Assembly (NCBI RefSeq): GCF_000372745.1 | Contig: NZ_KB889562.1 | Span: 1-64,000, forward strand | Direction of reading: 5' to 3' | Length of the DNA stretch: 64,000 nt | Origin: Embleya scabrispora DSM 41855 | GTDB taxonomy: Bacteria > Actinomycetota > Actinomycetes > Streptomycetales > Streptomycetaceae | Notes under the pieces: model-generated | Told to the model about the DNA's origin: nothing | Databases searched by the model: none | Seen by the model: only the letters and a program-made list of their open reading frames with translations | Shown here: positions 54,401 through 63,161 of the stretch, in pieces | Position numbering within the stretch: position 1 is the stretch's first letter | How the letters are laid out: each line of letters opens with the position of its first letter | Made by a program: the position numbers and the translations under genes

Positions 54401-54462
54401 ATCAGTTGCTGGCCGACGAGGACGGCCTGTTCCATCGCCTGGTGCAACGCCAGATGGCCTAG
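51436..54462 (+). CDS. NHLM-type ABC transporter without peptidase
   Basis: 1008-aa second transporter of the NHLM pair. The N-terminal 450 residues contain a cyclic-nucleotide-binding-like beta region and a family-specific domain rather than a peptidase. The permease domain lies about 455-740 and the ATPase after that: GPTGCGKST, LSAGQRQR, ILFFDEATSALD, IIAHRLST. GGAGGAAG precedes ATG 51436. NHLM systems encode this partner beside the C39 transporter, and the two may act as a heterodimer. Confidence 0.92.
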   Translation: MTEPRQGFEPTEPPDETPLDLHALGDRVGPAVAGAFPLVGAREVWFVTTGMVDVFATTEEEGGRWQFLCRVGAGTVLCGVPAGGTAMLGKPLPGGTVRTAALTDVLTAAAGHDAFAGCFAVGLDRGLGALADAVRMGLPPRTFTALEAGDGAELPAGGSARSVEGTLWVRVLSGAVSIGGSDGEPTEPDERGPGAAARPAVAAGLDTEVVPTVGFGGRIAIGAADWLYSAGGAFVHVVRTRDVLAEAVFAVDLARHQHTLMQRVDERLRGRRGSAGRELDARRLVDADALRRSSRALGAVLDPYRPAHRPGLDAADQDDYLAVARVVGQAGGVQVTRSGTSEASDARLDPLERIAVSSGFRVRDVQLPNRWWRTDSGPLVGHVRAVDKDPQSRRPVALVWRRRRYHVLDPAGADWKPVTRALAGTLEHRATMFHPALPEQPGGPGALLRFGIRGSARDLSVMLACGLAAALLGLLVPVLTGKVLGVFVPQGDRALVTRMCIVLIASALLAAALGAVQNLSLLRIEGRFEASAQAAVWDRLLRLPTGFFGSVSAGSLSSAAMGISGLREILSGVTALFVPAFLVFAVDLGLLFFYSVPLALLAALLALLGGAVCAIAGLRQMRRQRELVAEEHALSGRMFQLLSGLPKLRVAAAEDRAFAFWAMGFARGRTLTVRTRRLQNLVTVFNSAYLLACTLVLFAMVAGPAAGQLDVGDFLSFNVAFTVMLGAMLQMTASVTMVAAAVPLYEGVQPVLRALPEVLESKQPPGDLYGGIEVSRLSFSYHRDSPPVLEDVNLRARPGEFVAVVGPTGCGKSTLLRLLIGFEEPTTGSVLYDGQDLASLDVAAVRRQFGVVLQNGQLFAGSVLHNICGLRNYTLDEAWEAAEMAGLDDDLGRMPMGMHTVLNDGAVTLSAGQRQRLMIARALIGRPRILFFDEATSALDNRTQEVVTQSTRRLNATRIIIAHRLSTVMQADRIVVLDAGRVVQQGPPDQLLADEDGLFHRLVQRQMA

Positions 54463-54535
54463 GACGTGTCTTCGATCCCCCGCCGAGTTCGCGTCCGACA
54501 CCGGTTCCTGCCGTCCGCCGCCCTGGAGGTCTCCC

Positions 54536-55921
54536 ATGTCCGAATCCCCGGTACGCCGGCGCCCGCCCGGGCCCGCCGACGAACTCGACCTTGCCGGCAT
54601 CCGGGAGGATCCGCTGGCCTTCCTCACCGAACTCGCCGCCGAGTACGGCGACCTGTGCAGCCATCGCACCCGGGGCGAGGTGGTGTGGTTCGTCAATCGG
54701 CCCGATCTGGTCCGGCACATCCTCAAGGACAACTACACCGCGTGGACGAAGGCGGGCACCCCCGACGACTTCATGCTCACACCGCTGCTCGGCACCGGCC
54801 TGCTGACCAGCGACGGGCCGGTCTGGGAGCGGCAACGCCGCTTGTGTGCCCCGGCGTTCCGGGCCCGGCAGGTGGAGGCGTTCGACACGCTGATGACCGA
54901 TGCCGCGGCCGATCTGGCCGATGCGTGGAGCGAGGCGGCGCGTCACGGGCGGCCGGTGCGGGTCGACCACGACTTCACCGCGCTGACCCTGCGGATCGTC
55001 GCGGACGCGCTGCTGGGTGCGGATCTGGCCGCGGCCGGGCCCGGGTTCGGGCGGGCCGTCGACGACATCAATCGCTTCATCGGCCACTTCGACGGCGAGC
55101 CGACCGCGCCCGTCGTGGCCGACGCCGCGTTTCGCGGCCTGCGCGGGTCGTATCTGGCCGCGCAGACCTTCCTGGAGCGCGTGGTGGGCATGCTCGTGGC
55201 CGCTCGGCGCTATACGGGGCCGCCGCCGGATCGGCCCGCGGACCTGCTGGACGCCATGCTCGCGGCACGCGACGCGCACGGGGACGCGTTCAGCGATCGC
55301 GAGTTGCACGATCAGGTGTTGACCATGGTGATGGCCGGGCACGAGACCACCGCCAAGGCGCTGAGTTGGACGGTGCATCTGCTGGACCGGCATCCCGAGC
55401 ACGCGGCGGCGGTCCGGGCGGAGTTGGCCGAGGTGCTCGGCGGCCGGGCGCCCCGGGCCGCGGATCTGCCGCGTCTGGAGCTGACCCGGCGCTGCCTGGA
55501 GGAGGCGATCCGGTTGTATCCGCCGGTGTGGCTGATCTCCCGGCGGGCCGACACGGAGGACGTGCTCGACGGGCTGCCGGTGCCCCGGGGGACCCTGGTG
55601 TGCATCAGTCCGTGGACGCTGCACCGGCACCCGCGCGTGTGGGACGCGCCGGAGGAGTTCCGGCCCGAGCGCTTCACCTCGACCGCGCGGCAGGCTCGAC
55701 CCCCGCACGCGTACGTGCCGTTCGGCGGCGGGCCCCGGGTGTGCATCGGCCAGTCGTTCGCGACCACGGAGGCGGTCCTGGTGTTGGCCACCATCCTGCA
55801 ACGGCTGGAACTGCGCGGCGTGGTCGGCCATCCGGTGGTCCCGGAGGCGCTGGTGACGCTGCGGCCCCGGGACGGGCTGCTGATGACACCGCACCTGCTC
55901 GGGGACGGGGACCCGCGATGA
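54536..55921 (+). CDS. Cytochrome P450
   Basis: 461-aa P450. The oxygen-activation motif AGHETT, ExxR motif in LEEAIRLYPP and heme loop FGGGPRVCIG with ligand C403 are all intact. There is no membrane anchor, so it is soluble. The opening PGPADELDLAGIREDPLAFL resembles the CYP102/CYP110-like long-chain group more than the small macrolide hydroxylases. GGAGG lies upstream. Within the rightward RiPP operon it probably hydroxylates or couples residues of the azole peptide. ATGA overlap joins it to the methyltransferase. Confidence 0.93.
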   Translation: MSESPVRRRPPGPADELDLAGIREDPLAFLTELAAEYGDLCSHRTRGEVVWFVNRPDLVRHILKDNYTAWTKAGTPDDFMLTPLLGTGLLTSDGPVWERQRRLCAPAFRARQVEAFDTLMTDAAADLADAWSEAARHGRPVRVDHDFTALTLRIVADALLGADLAAAGPGFGRAVDDINRFIGHFDGEPTAPVVADAAFRGLRGSYLAAQTFLERVVGMLVAARRYTGPPPDRPADLLDAMLAARDAHGDAFSDRELHDQVLTMVMAGHETTAKALSWTVHLLDRHPEHAAAVRAELAEVLGGRAPRAADLPRLELTRRCLEEAIRLYPPVWLISRRADTEDVLDGLPVPRGTLVCISPWTLHRHPRVWDAPEEFRPERFTSTARQARPPHAYVPFGGGPRVCIGQSFATTEAVLVLATILQRLELRGVVGHPVVPEALVTLRPRDGLLMTPHLLGDGDPR

Positions 55922-56748
55922 GCGGCACCGTCCACCCCGGCGGCAGCTACCGGCCCCAGGCCGAACGGGGCGGGGTGCCGAGCGAGGTGCGCCGTTTGGA
56001 GACCCAGGCGGAGCTGAGCTGGGCGCACGAGTGGCGGGTGCTCGCCGAGTGGGCGCCCGCCGCGGGTGGGGCGGTGCTGGACGCGGGATGCGGTACGGGC
56101 GCGGTCACCCGGCGCTTGCGGAGACAACTGGCCGACCCCGGTACCCGGGTGGTGGGATTGGACGCGGACGAGCGGCTGTTGGCGGTGGCGCGGGCGGAGC
56201 GACCCGTCGACGGGATTCGCTACGTGGCCGGCGATGTGGCCCGGCCGCCGCTGCACCCCGCGGAGTTCGATCTGGTGTTGGCCCGGTACGTCTTCCAGCA
56301 TCTCGCCGACCCGGTCGGCGCCGCGCGGGCTCTGGCGGGCCTGGTGCGGCCCGGCGGTTGGTTCGCCGTCGTGGACGTGGACGCCGGGCTGTGGGGCTGC
56401 GCGGACCCGGATCTGTCGGCCTTCTCCGCCGACGCCTACCGCGCGCTGGGCTCGGCCCAGGCGGCGGACGGCGGGGACCGGTTGGTGGCGCGCCGGCTGC
56501 CGCGGATCCTGCGCGCGGCGGGTCTGACGGAGATCGTCGTACGGCCGTTCGCCTACACCAGCGACGAGGTCGGCGGGGTCGCCGCGCTGGCTCCGCAGTT
56601 GTCGCCGGAGCGGTTGCTCCCGCTGGTCGAGCGCGGCGCGGTGGGCTTGGGCGCGTACGCCCGGGCGATGGCCGCGTGGGAGCGGTTCGTCGCACTGGAC
56701 GGGTTCACCCTGCTGCTGGGCTTCGTGGTCGGCGGACGGGTGCGTTGA
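55918..56748 (+). CDS. Class I SAM-dependent methyltransferase
   Basis: 276-aa methyltransferase. Motif I is VLDAGCGTGAVTRRL, the acidic loop VVGLDADERLL and the post-motif FDLVLARYVFQHLADP. It is the last gene of the rightward RiPP operon, coupled by ATGA overlap to the P450. It may methylate a hydroxyl made by the P450, or the free N-terminus or C-terminus of the peptide; the substrate cannot be read from sequence. Confidence 0.9.
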   Translation: MSGTVHPGGSYRPQAERGGVPSEVRRLETQAELSWAHEWRVLAEWAPAAGGAVLDAGCGTGAVTRRLRRQLADPGTRVVGLDADERLLAVARAERPVDGIRYVAGDVARPPLHPAEFDLVLARYVFQHLADPVGAARALAGLVRPGGWFAVVDVDAGLWGCADPDLSAFSADAYRALGSAQAADGGDRLVARRLPRILRAAGLTEIVVRPFAYTSDEVGGVAALAPQLSPERLLPLVERGAVGLGAYARAMAAWERFVALDGFTLLLGFVVGGRVR

Positions 56749-56812
56749 GGCACGGAGCGCGTGCGGTCGTCGCGGATCGGGCGTGCCGGTGCCGTTCGGG
56801 CGGCGCGGATCG

Positions 56813-59686
56813 CTACTTCGGCGCCAGGCGGTTGGACAGCGCGGCGCGGCCGGAGATGCCCAACTTGCGGTAGACGTGCGTCAGATGCACCTCCACCGTG
56901 CCGCGCGTGACGCACAGGAACTCGGCGATGGCCCGGTTGGTGTGCCCGGCGGCGGCGAGTTCGGCGATCTGGCGTTCCGAAGGGGTCAGTGAGCCGGGGC
57001 CGGACAGGCTGGTGCGGCGCAACCGGCCACCGCAGGCCAGCAGGTCCTTGTGCGCCCGCTCGACCAGCAGGTCCCAGCCGCACTCCTGGGCCAGGCCCAT
57101 CCCGCGCCGCAACGACTGCCGGGCCGCGGCCGGCTGTCCGGCCAGCGCGTACACCCGGCCCGACTCGACGAGGGATTGGGCCAGTTGCAGTCGGGCGCCG
57201 GAGTTCTCCAGGACCGCGACCGACTCCTCCAGCAGTCGGGCGGCGGCGCGCGGGGGTTCGACCCGCGCGCGGTTGCGCAGCGCCTCGCCGATGGTGGCCG
57301 CGGCGCCCCAACGCCGGGCCGTCTCCAGTCCCTCGTCCAGCAACGGCACCGCCTCGGCGCGCCGGTCCAGTTCGGTCAGTGCCAGTCCCGCGCCGCCTCG
57401 CCAGTCGTTCGACGCCGGGTTGACGATGCCCAGTTCGGCGAGCCGTCGGCCGCATTCGAGATGGTCGGCGAGTGCTCCTCGAATGTCTCCCGTGGCATGG
57501 CGACATCGCCCGCGCACACCGAGCGCGGTGGCCCGCGCGCGGGGTACGCCCAACGCTCCGCGCAACATCACGGCGGCGGTGTCGTACTGGCCCAGGACCA
57601 CTCGGATGCGGGCCAGTTGCACACGGGTCAACTGGGCGAGGGCGGACAGTTCGGGGCCGCGCGCGAGTCGGCTCGCGGTACGCGCCTCGGCCAGCGCCTC
57701 GGACAGGTTCCCGGCCCGCAGCGCGATGTCCGCGCACAGACAGTGCGCCACCACGGCGGGCAGGCCGATCCGCGAGTGCGCGGGCCCGACCGCGACGCTC
57801 GCGGTCAGGCCGGCGGCCCACGCACGGGCCTCGTCCAGCCGGCCGGCCCAGGCCAGCACCACCACGCTGCGCAGCAGGAGCAGCGCCGAGGCACCGCCTC
57901 GCGGCGGTTCTCCGGCGAGCGCCCGCTCCACCAGGTCCAGCGCCACCGCGCTGGGTTCGGCCCGGCACGCGCTGTCCGAGGCCAACGCGGCGAGCAGTTC
58001 GCGTTCGCCCGCGGTGACTCCGGTCACCCTGGTGAGATCCGTCGACGGGTCGGCGCCGTACGGCAGTTCGCGGGCCGCGTGGGCGTTTCCGGGCCCCGCC
58101 TGGTGCACCACGGCGCGCAGCCGCAGCCGCAGGTCCGGGTCGGGGCAGTCCCGCTCGGCCAGTTCGCCCAACCGGGACGCGGTGCCGCGGGTCGGGCGCA
58201 TCACCGACTCGACGCAGTCGCCCTCGCGCAGTACGTGCGCGTGGCACAGTTCCAGGACCGCCTCGGCGCGCTCGGCCGGATCGGTGAGCAGCCGCAGGGC
58301 CTCCTCCAGGTGGCGGCCGGCGGCCTCGGGCGCGGTGGGCACCTCGGCTCGGCCCAGCAGCACGAGCAGGCGCGCGCGCTGTTCGGGCGCCGGGTCGTCG
58401 CGCAGCGCGCGCCGGGCGTACTCGGCGCAGCGCAGCGTGGCACCGGCCTCCAGCGCGGCACGGCCCGCCTGGTAGAGCACCGCACCCGCCCACGCGTGGT
58501 CGTCCACATCCAACGTGTCGATCCGCAGCAGGTGCTCGGCGACGCGCGTAACCGGCGCGCCGTAGTCGCCGAGGCGGCGCGCGGCCCGCAGGTGTCGGTC
58601 GCGCAGCAGCGTCTCCGCGATGGTGTCGTGCACGGCGTCGCGCAACTCGGGGGTGCGGAACATCAGCCGGCTGCCGGCCGGGGCCCGGCGCAGCGCGCCG
58701 ATGCGGACCAGCTCGGCCAGTGGGCCGTCCAGCCGGTCCGGGCCGGTGCCCAGCAGGTCGGCCACGATGTCCAGGTCGGCACCGTCGCCGAAGAGCGCGG
58801 TGGTCTGGGCCAACGCCCGGACCCGCTCGGGTTGGCGGGCCAGTCGGGTGGTCACCGCCGCGGCCTCGATCCGGGCGGCGATCCGGCGGATGTGGTCGGC
58901 CCGGGTGAGCCGGGGTCGGCCGTCGACGTGGCCGGTGGAGCGGGTGGTGCCCAGTTCGGGCGGCAGCCCGGCCTGGAGTTGGGCGTCGACGAGTCGGGCG
59001 AGGTATTCGGGCACGCCGCCGGTGACGTGGTGGCACAGTCGTACGAACGGGTCGTCGGGGACGCGACCGGCGTAGGCCCGTTGCACGAGTTCGCGGGCGC
59101 TGTGCACGGACAGCGGGCGCAGCGTGCTCGCGTGGCATGCGGCTTGGGCGCCGATGTCCTCGAGCACGTCCCGTGCGGGCAGGTCGTCGTCGGTGCGCAC
59201 GCCCAGGACCACCAGCAGCGGCAGCCGGGACAGGCGCCGGACCAGGTAGGCGAACCAGCGCAGCGAGGCGTCGTCCATCCATTGCGCGTGGTCGGCGACG
59301 ATCACCCGCGGGCACCGACGCACGGCGGGCAGCAGCGCCTCGTAGAGCTCGTCGAAGAGTTGCCGATCGTTGTCGGGGACCGCGTGCGGCAGGGCCCGGC
59401 GCAGTTCGTCGAAACGGCCGTCTCCGGGGGTGTCCGCCGCGTCATCGAGACCGGTGAGCAACTGGCGTAACGCCGCGAAGGGTTCGCCGGCGTCGCGGTG
59501 CTGGCAGGAGACCAGGATCGGCGCGGCGCCGGCACGGCGTTGCCGGTCGGTGAACTCCACGAGCAGGTCGCGGCACCACATCCCGGACGGGGAGCGGATG
59601 ATCACGGCGCGACCGCCGGCGCCGGTTCGGGAGGCGCGTGCGTGCGCCAGCAGATCGGAAAGTTCGGACACCCGCTCCGGTTCCAC
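56813..59686 (-). CDS. Large LuxR-family regulator with degenerate ATPase domain
   Basis: 957-aa LAL-type regulator. The region that should hold the P-loop reads IIRSPSGMWCRDLLVEF and lacks the Walker A Lys. Walker B-like VIVADHAQWMDD is present. The middle 500 residues are TPR-like helical repeats. The C-terminal LuxR HTH is intact: LTPSERQIAELAAAGHTNRA, then VTRGTVEVHLTHVYRKLGIS. GTG 59686 has GGGGAAGGGG about 9 nt upstream. It is convergent with the last RiPP gene and is the probable cluster activator. Confidence 0.9.
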   Translation of the reverse strand: MEPERVSELSDLLAHARASRTGAGGRAVIIRSPSGMWCRDLLVEFTDRQRRAGAAPILVSCQHRDAGEPFAALRQLLTGLDDAADTPGDGRFDELRRALPHAVPDNDRQLFDELYEALLPAVRRCPRVIVADHAQWMDDASLRWFAYLVRRLSRLPLLVVLGVRTDDDLPARDVLEDIGAQAACHASTLRPLSVHSARELVQRAYAGRVPDDPFVRLCHHVTGGVPEYLARLVDAQLQAGLPPELGTTRSTGHVDGRPRLTRADHIRRIAARIEAAAVTTRLARQPERVRALAQTTALFGDGADLDIVADLLGTGPDRLDGPLAELVRIGALRRAPAGSRLMFRTPELRDAVHDTIAETLLRDRHLRAARRLGDYGAPVTRVAEHLLRIDTLDVDDHAWAGAVLYQAGRAALEAGATLRCAEYARRALRDDPAPEQRARLLVLLGRAEVPTAPEAAGRHLEEALRLLTDPAERAEAVLELCHAHVLREGDCVESVMRPTRGTASRLGELAERDCPDPDLRLRLRAVVHQAGPGNAHAARELPYGADPSTDLTRVTGVTAGERELLAALASDSACRAEPSAVALDLVERALAGEPPRGGASALLLLRSVVVLAWAGRLDEARAWAAGLTASVAVGPAHSRIGLPAVVAHCLCADIALRAGNLSEALAEARTASRLARGPELSALAQLTRVQLARIRVVLGQYDTAAVMLRGALGVPRARATALGVRGRCRHATGDIRGALADHLECGRRLAELGIVNPASNDWRGGAGLALTELDRRAEAVPLLDEGLETARRWGAAATIGEALRNRARVEPPRAAARLLEESVAVLENSGARLQLAQSLVESGRVYALAGQPAAARQSLRRGMGLAQECGWDLLVERAHKDLLACGGRLRRTSLSGPGSLTPSERQIAELAAAGHTNRAIAEFLCVTRGTVEVHLTHVYRKLGISGRAALSNRLAPK

Positions 59687-60319
59687 TGCAGCGTTCCCCT
59701 TCCCCCGGGCGCGGCCCGCACCGCGACGCTGTGCGGGGAAGGTGGGCACAGCGTTGCTCGTCGGGAACGCCGCCGACGGCTCCCCGCGGGGCCGGAGCGG
59801 TGTGTCGCAATCGGGGACGTGGAATGTCCCGCCTGTTCCGGTCGTGCGTTGGTGGTTCCGGTCGTACGACGCGGGCCCTGCCGTCGGGTTCCGCGGTCGG
59901 GAACCGCGGTGCGGGGCACGCCGATCAGCTGTGTCACACCATCAGCGGGTTCCTTGTTACGCCATTGCGGCGGCATGCCACAAGCCCCGTTTGCCAACTG
60001 CGCGCAAGGATCTTGTGACCATCCGTTGGACATCCGTCAAGTTCGCTCGGGGCTGCGGCAAAACCCTTGATTCCAGCCGAATTCGGGTCGCGGTGACCGG
60101 ATTTCGAGGGGTCCGATCCGGGGTGGGCACCGGGCCGACGACCGGATCGGTGCGTCCGGTATACGGGCACTCTTTAGGGGGACTTCGCGTCGAGCTTCCC
60201 GTGACTAGGCTTCTCGTCGGTTCCATGATGCAAATGCAGGTGGCTTTGCACGACGGTGGTCGCGTCCGTGATCGCGCCGTGCGGGTCACGAGCGAGCGGG
60301 ATCGGAAAGGGTGATGGGG
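59687..60319. other. 633-bp gene-free region
   Basis: Divergent region between the LuxR-type gene (leftward) and the DUF397 gene (rightward). No ORF here has convincing start signals or actinobacterial codon bias. No clear repeat or hairpin was found. It presumably holds both promoters, but I cannot assign boxes. Confidence 0.5.
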
Positions 60320-60553
60320 ATGCGTGCCGGCAACGGGGATCCGGCGGACTCGCTCGGGTCCGTGACGTGGGTGAAGAGCAGTGCGAGCACGGCCGAGGGC
60401 AACTGCGTGGAACTGGCCGCGCTGCCCGGCGGGGAGATCGCGGTCCGCGATTCCCGGTTCGCGCGGGGGCCGGCCCTGGTCTATTCGCGAGCGGAGCTCG
60501 CCACGTTCGTGGCGGGCGCCAAGTGCGGCGAGTTCGACTTCTTGATCGACTGA
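60320..60553 (+). CDS. DUF397 domain protein
   Basis: 77-aa protein with the DUF397 hallmarks: VTWVKSSASTAEGNCVELA, IAVRDSRF and a final FVAGAKCGEFDF. ATG 60320 gives a 9-nt spacing to GGAAAGG; ATG 60314 and GTG 60311 are alternatives. DUF397 proteins occur in Streptomyces with XRE/DUF5753 partners, as here (101 bp downstream), in antagonistic regulator pairs linked to development and antibiotic production. Confidence 0.92.
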   Translation: MRAGNGDPADSLGSVTWVKSSASTAEGNCVELAALPGGEIAVRDSRFARGPALVYSRAELATFVAGAKCGEFDFLID

Positions 60554-60654
60554 CCTCGGCGGTTCGACCGGATTTCGACCGACCGGATCGACGGACACGC
60601 GGGTTCCGACTCGGGATAATGGCGCGCGTCGACACGCCCATTCCTGGAGCTCGC

Positions 60655-61608
60655 ATGTCCGCCGACCGACCGGCCCGCGTCCCGTCGATCGCACCCGTGG
60701 TGTCCCTGACCCAGCAGAGCAGTCCGGCCGCCGCCGTGAAGGTCCTGGGCGCCACGCTGCGCAAGTTGCGACTGGACAACGGCAAGGGACTCAAGGACGC
60801 GGCCGAGGCGATTCGGGCGTCGATGTCCAAGATCAGCAGGCTGGAGCGGGGTGAGAGCCCGCCGCGCGCCCGGGACGTCTTCGATCTGGTCCGCTTCTAC
60901 GGCGTCCACGACGAGCAATCCCTCTCCGAGATAGAGGAGTTGCTGAAGAAGGCACTGGAGCGCGCGTGGTGGAGCCACTACAGCGATGTGATGCCGGGCT
61001 GGCTGGCCCGGTTGATCGGCATGGAGGATGCGGCCACCAAGATCGACACGTATGAGGTGCATGTCGTTCCGGGCCTGTTGCAGGTGCCCGCGTACACCCG
61101 TGCGATCGTGCGCACCGGGCTGCCCCGCGCGGCCGAGGAGGAGGTCGAGCGTCGGCTCGAACTGCGGTGCCAGCGACAGGCGTTGCTCGCCGACGAGCGC
61201 CGTCCGGATCTGACCGCACTGTTGGACGAGGGCATCCTGCGGCGGCCGGTGGGTGGTCCGCAGGTGATGGCCGAGCAGATGCGGCACCTGTTGGCGGAGT
61301 CGGCTCGGGACCGGATCAACATCCGCGTCGTGCGCTTCGACCGGGCGGCCAGCATCACCCCGCCGTCGCCGATGACGTACCTGCGCTTCGCCTCGGGCGG
61401 ACCGAGCGAGATGATCTACCTGGAACAGGCCAACAGTGCCACGTACTTGAGCCGACGCACGGACATCGACGCCTACCGGGAGATCCTGCTGCGGCTGTGG
61501 GCCGTGGCCGAGGACCGCCTGTCCAGCCAACGGATGTTGCGCGACGCCGAACAGCGCTTCGCGGCGGCCGGGCCGGACCCGGGCGAGGGTCGAACCCGGC
61601 CCGGATAG
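60655..61608 (+). CDS. XRE family regulator with DUF5753 domain
   Basis: 317-aa regulator. The XRE helix-turn-helix lies at about 30-85 (GLKDAAEAIRASMSKISRLE). DUF5753 fills about 105-290 (EVHVVPGLLQVPAYTRAI, MIYLEQANSATYLS). GGAG 5 nt before ATG 60655 sets the start; an in-frame ATG at 60619 is less well placed. It pairs with the DUF397 gene upstream, as in WhiJ-like systems. Target genes unknown. Confidence 0.92.
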   Translation: MSADRPARVPSIAPVVSLTQQSSPAAAVKVLGATLRKLRLDNGKGLKDAAEAIRASMSKISRLERGESPPRARDVFDLVRFYGVHDEQSLSEIEELLKKALERAWWSHYSDVMPGWLARLIGMEDAATKIDTYEVHVVPGLLQVPAYTRAIVRTGLPRAAEEEVERRLELRCQRQALLADERRPDLTALLDEGILRRPVGGPQVMAEQMRHLLAESARDRINIRVVRFDRAASITPPSPMTYLRFASGGPSEMIYLEQANSATYLSRRTDIDAYREILLRLWAVAEDRLSSQRMLRDAEQRFAAAGPDPGEGRTRPG

Positions 61609-61645
61609 TCCGGCTCAGCCGTCGTGCCGGTCCTGGCTATCCCGG

Positions 61646-62458
61646 TCAGGGGATCCTGGCCAGGCCGCCGTATTCGATCCACTCGTCGGTCTCCTGGCGC
61701 GCGGTGACATGCGAGTCGGGTCGCCACGTGGAAACCTCGACCAGGCCCGGCTCCAGGATGGTCAGTCCATCGAAGTAGGCGTCCACCTCGGCGGGCTCAC
61801 GGACCCGACCCCAGTTGTTCCCGGTCGCCTCGGCCATGAAGTCGCTGACTCCGTCCCGGATCGCCGGGTCGTCGCTGACCAGTTGGCAGATCACCATGAA
61901 GCTGCCGGAGGGCAACCGCTCGGCGACCCGGCGGATCATCGCGGCGGGCTCGGCCGATTCGGGCAGGCAGTGCAGGACCGACACGAACAGTGCGGCGACC
62001 GGCTCCTGGAGAAGGATCAGCCGTTTGACGTCGGGGTGCTCGAAGATGGCTTCGGTGTCGGTCATGTCCGCCTGGATCACCGCGGTGTTGTCGTTCTCCT
62101 CCAGCAACATCCGGCCGTGCGCCAACACGATGGGGTCGTTGTCGACGTAGACCACCCGGGCCGTGGGGTCCACGCCCTGGGCCACCTGGTGCACGTTCTC
62201 CCGGGTCGGCAGGCCCGATCCGTGGTCCAGGAACTGTCGGATCCCGTATTCGGCGGCCAGCACCCGTACCACCCGTTGCAGGAACGCCCTGTTGTTGCGG
62301 GCCAGTTCACAAGTGCTCGGAACGATCTTGAGCAGTTCCTCGCAGGCCGACCGATCGGCGGGATAGTTGTCCGTGCCGCCGAGGTACCAGTCGTACATCC
62401 GGGCCGCGCTGGGTGTGTCCACGTCGATCTCGAAAACGCGTTTGTCCCCGTGCCCCAT
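61646..62458 (-). CDS. SAM-dependent methyltransferase, DUF574 family
   Basis: 270-aa protein with the full DUF574 pattern: PSAARMYDWYLGGTDNYPAD, FLDHGSGLPTRENVHQVAQ, VVYVDNDPIVLAHGRMLL, SVLHCLPES. It is convergent with the XRE gene. Unlike the family member at 32848 it starts with a normal short N-terminus and no palindrome. Substrate unknown. Confidence 0.92.
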   Translation of the reverse strand: MGHGDKRVFEIDVDTPSAARMYDWYLGGTDNYPADRSACEELLKIVPSTCELARNNRAFLQRVVRVLAAEYGIRQFLDHGSGLPTRENVHQVAQGVDPTARVVYVDNDPIVLAHGRMLLEENDNTAVIQADMTDTEAIFEHPDVKRLILLQEPVAALFVSVLHCLPESAEPAAMIRRVAERLPSGSFMVICQLVSDDPAIRDGVSDFMAEATGNNWGRVREPAEVDAYFDGLTILEPGLVEVSTWRPDSHVTARQETDEWIEYGGLARIP

Positions 62459-62654
62459 ACCGCCCCCTCGTTTTCGCGCCGGCCGGCCGTCACCGTCCCG
62501 GCGCCCACGGCCATGCTAGGTCCGCGGGTCGTCCGGGGGCAGGTACTCGTTCGAGAAGCGCCCATGCGGTTTCGCGGCGCGAAACGGGGGTGGCCGGGGG
62601 ACGGCGGCGGGGAAGAACGGGTCGCGCGGGAGGGTTCGCGCGACCCGCGTCGTC

Positions 62655-63161
62655 TCATCGGTCGCGATGTCCGGACCCGGCGCGGTCGGGGCCGCGTTCG
62701 AGGGTCTTGACCACGTCGGTGGGCAGGCTGCGTTCGGCCGCCACCAGGTGCGCCGCCACCTCGGGTGGGCCGGTGCCCATCAGATCGGCGGTCGCGGTGA
62801 GTGTCAGGCCCAGGCGATAGTGCAGCATCACCGCGTCCGCCTGCGGCCACGGCAGCGCGTCGTGCAGGGAGTCCGGCGCGGACCCGGGCGAGCGGGTGAC
62901 CGCTCGGCCCAGGATGCGCCAGGCTCCGGCGGTCGGATTCGGCCCGCGCAGGATGTCCGCCCAGTTCGTGGCCAGTTCCGCGACCGCCGACTGCACGGCC
63001 CGCTCGCCGCGGACCGGATCACCCACCCGCAGGTGGGCGTACTGCGCCCAGCGGGCCCGGTGCAGCAGGCAGAACGCGGCGAAGTCGAGCGGAGCACGGG
63101 ACCGCCCGACGACCGCGACGCCTGCCATGCCGGGTCGGCCCGGAACCTGGTCACGGGACAT
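62655..63161 (-). CDS. Small sigma-70-like protein (region 2/4 remnant)
   Basis: 168-aa protein. The N-terminal half (LDFAAFCLLHRARWAQYAHLRV) resembles the region 2 helix of ECF factors. The C-terminal half (LPWPQADAVMLHYRLGLTLTATADLMG, then VAAHLVAAERSLP) resembles region 4. Conserved DNA-melting residues of region 2 are hard to see, so it may be a diverged or non-canonical factor. ATG 63161 overlaps the 3' end of the upstream gene by 11 bp, so the two are coupled. Confidence 0.72.
   Translation of the reverse strand: MSRDQVPGRPGMAGVAVVGRSRAPLDFAAFCLLHRARWAQYAHLRVGDPVRGERAVQSAVAELATNWADILRGPNPTAGAWRILGRAVTRSPGSAPDSLHDALPWPQADAVMLHYRLGLTLTATADLMGTGPPEVAAHLVAAERSLPTDVVKTLERGPDRAGSGHRDR

Noticed and set aside
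48916..54732. 1938-aa open frame on the minus strand
   Set aside because: Antisense shadow of the two ABC transporter genes, rich in Arg, Gln, Gly and His as expected for such shadows.
62655..63161. Confident ECF sigma factor call
   Set aside because: Only weak region 2 and region 4 resemblance; listed as sigma-like instead.
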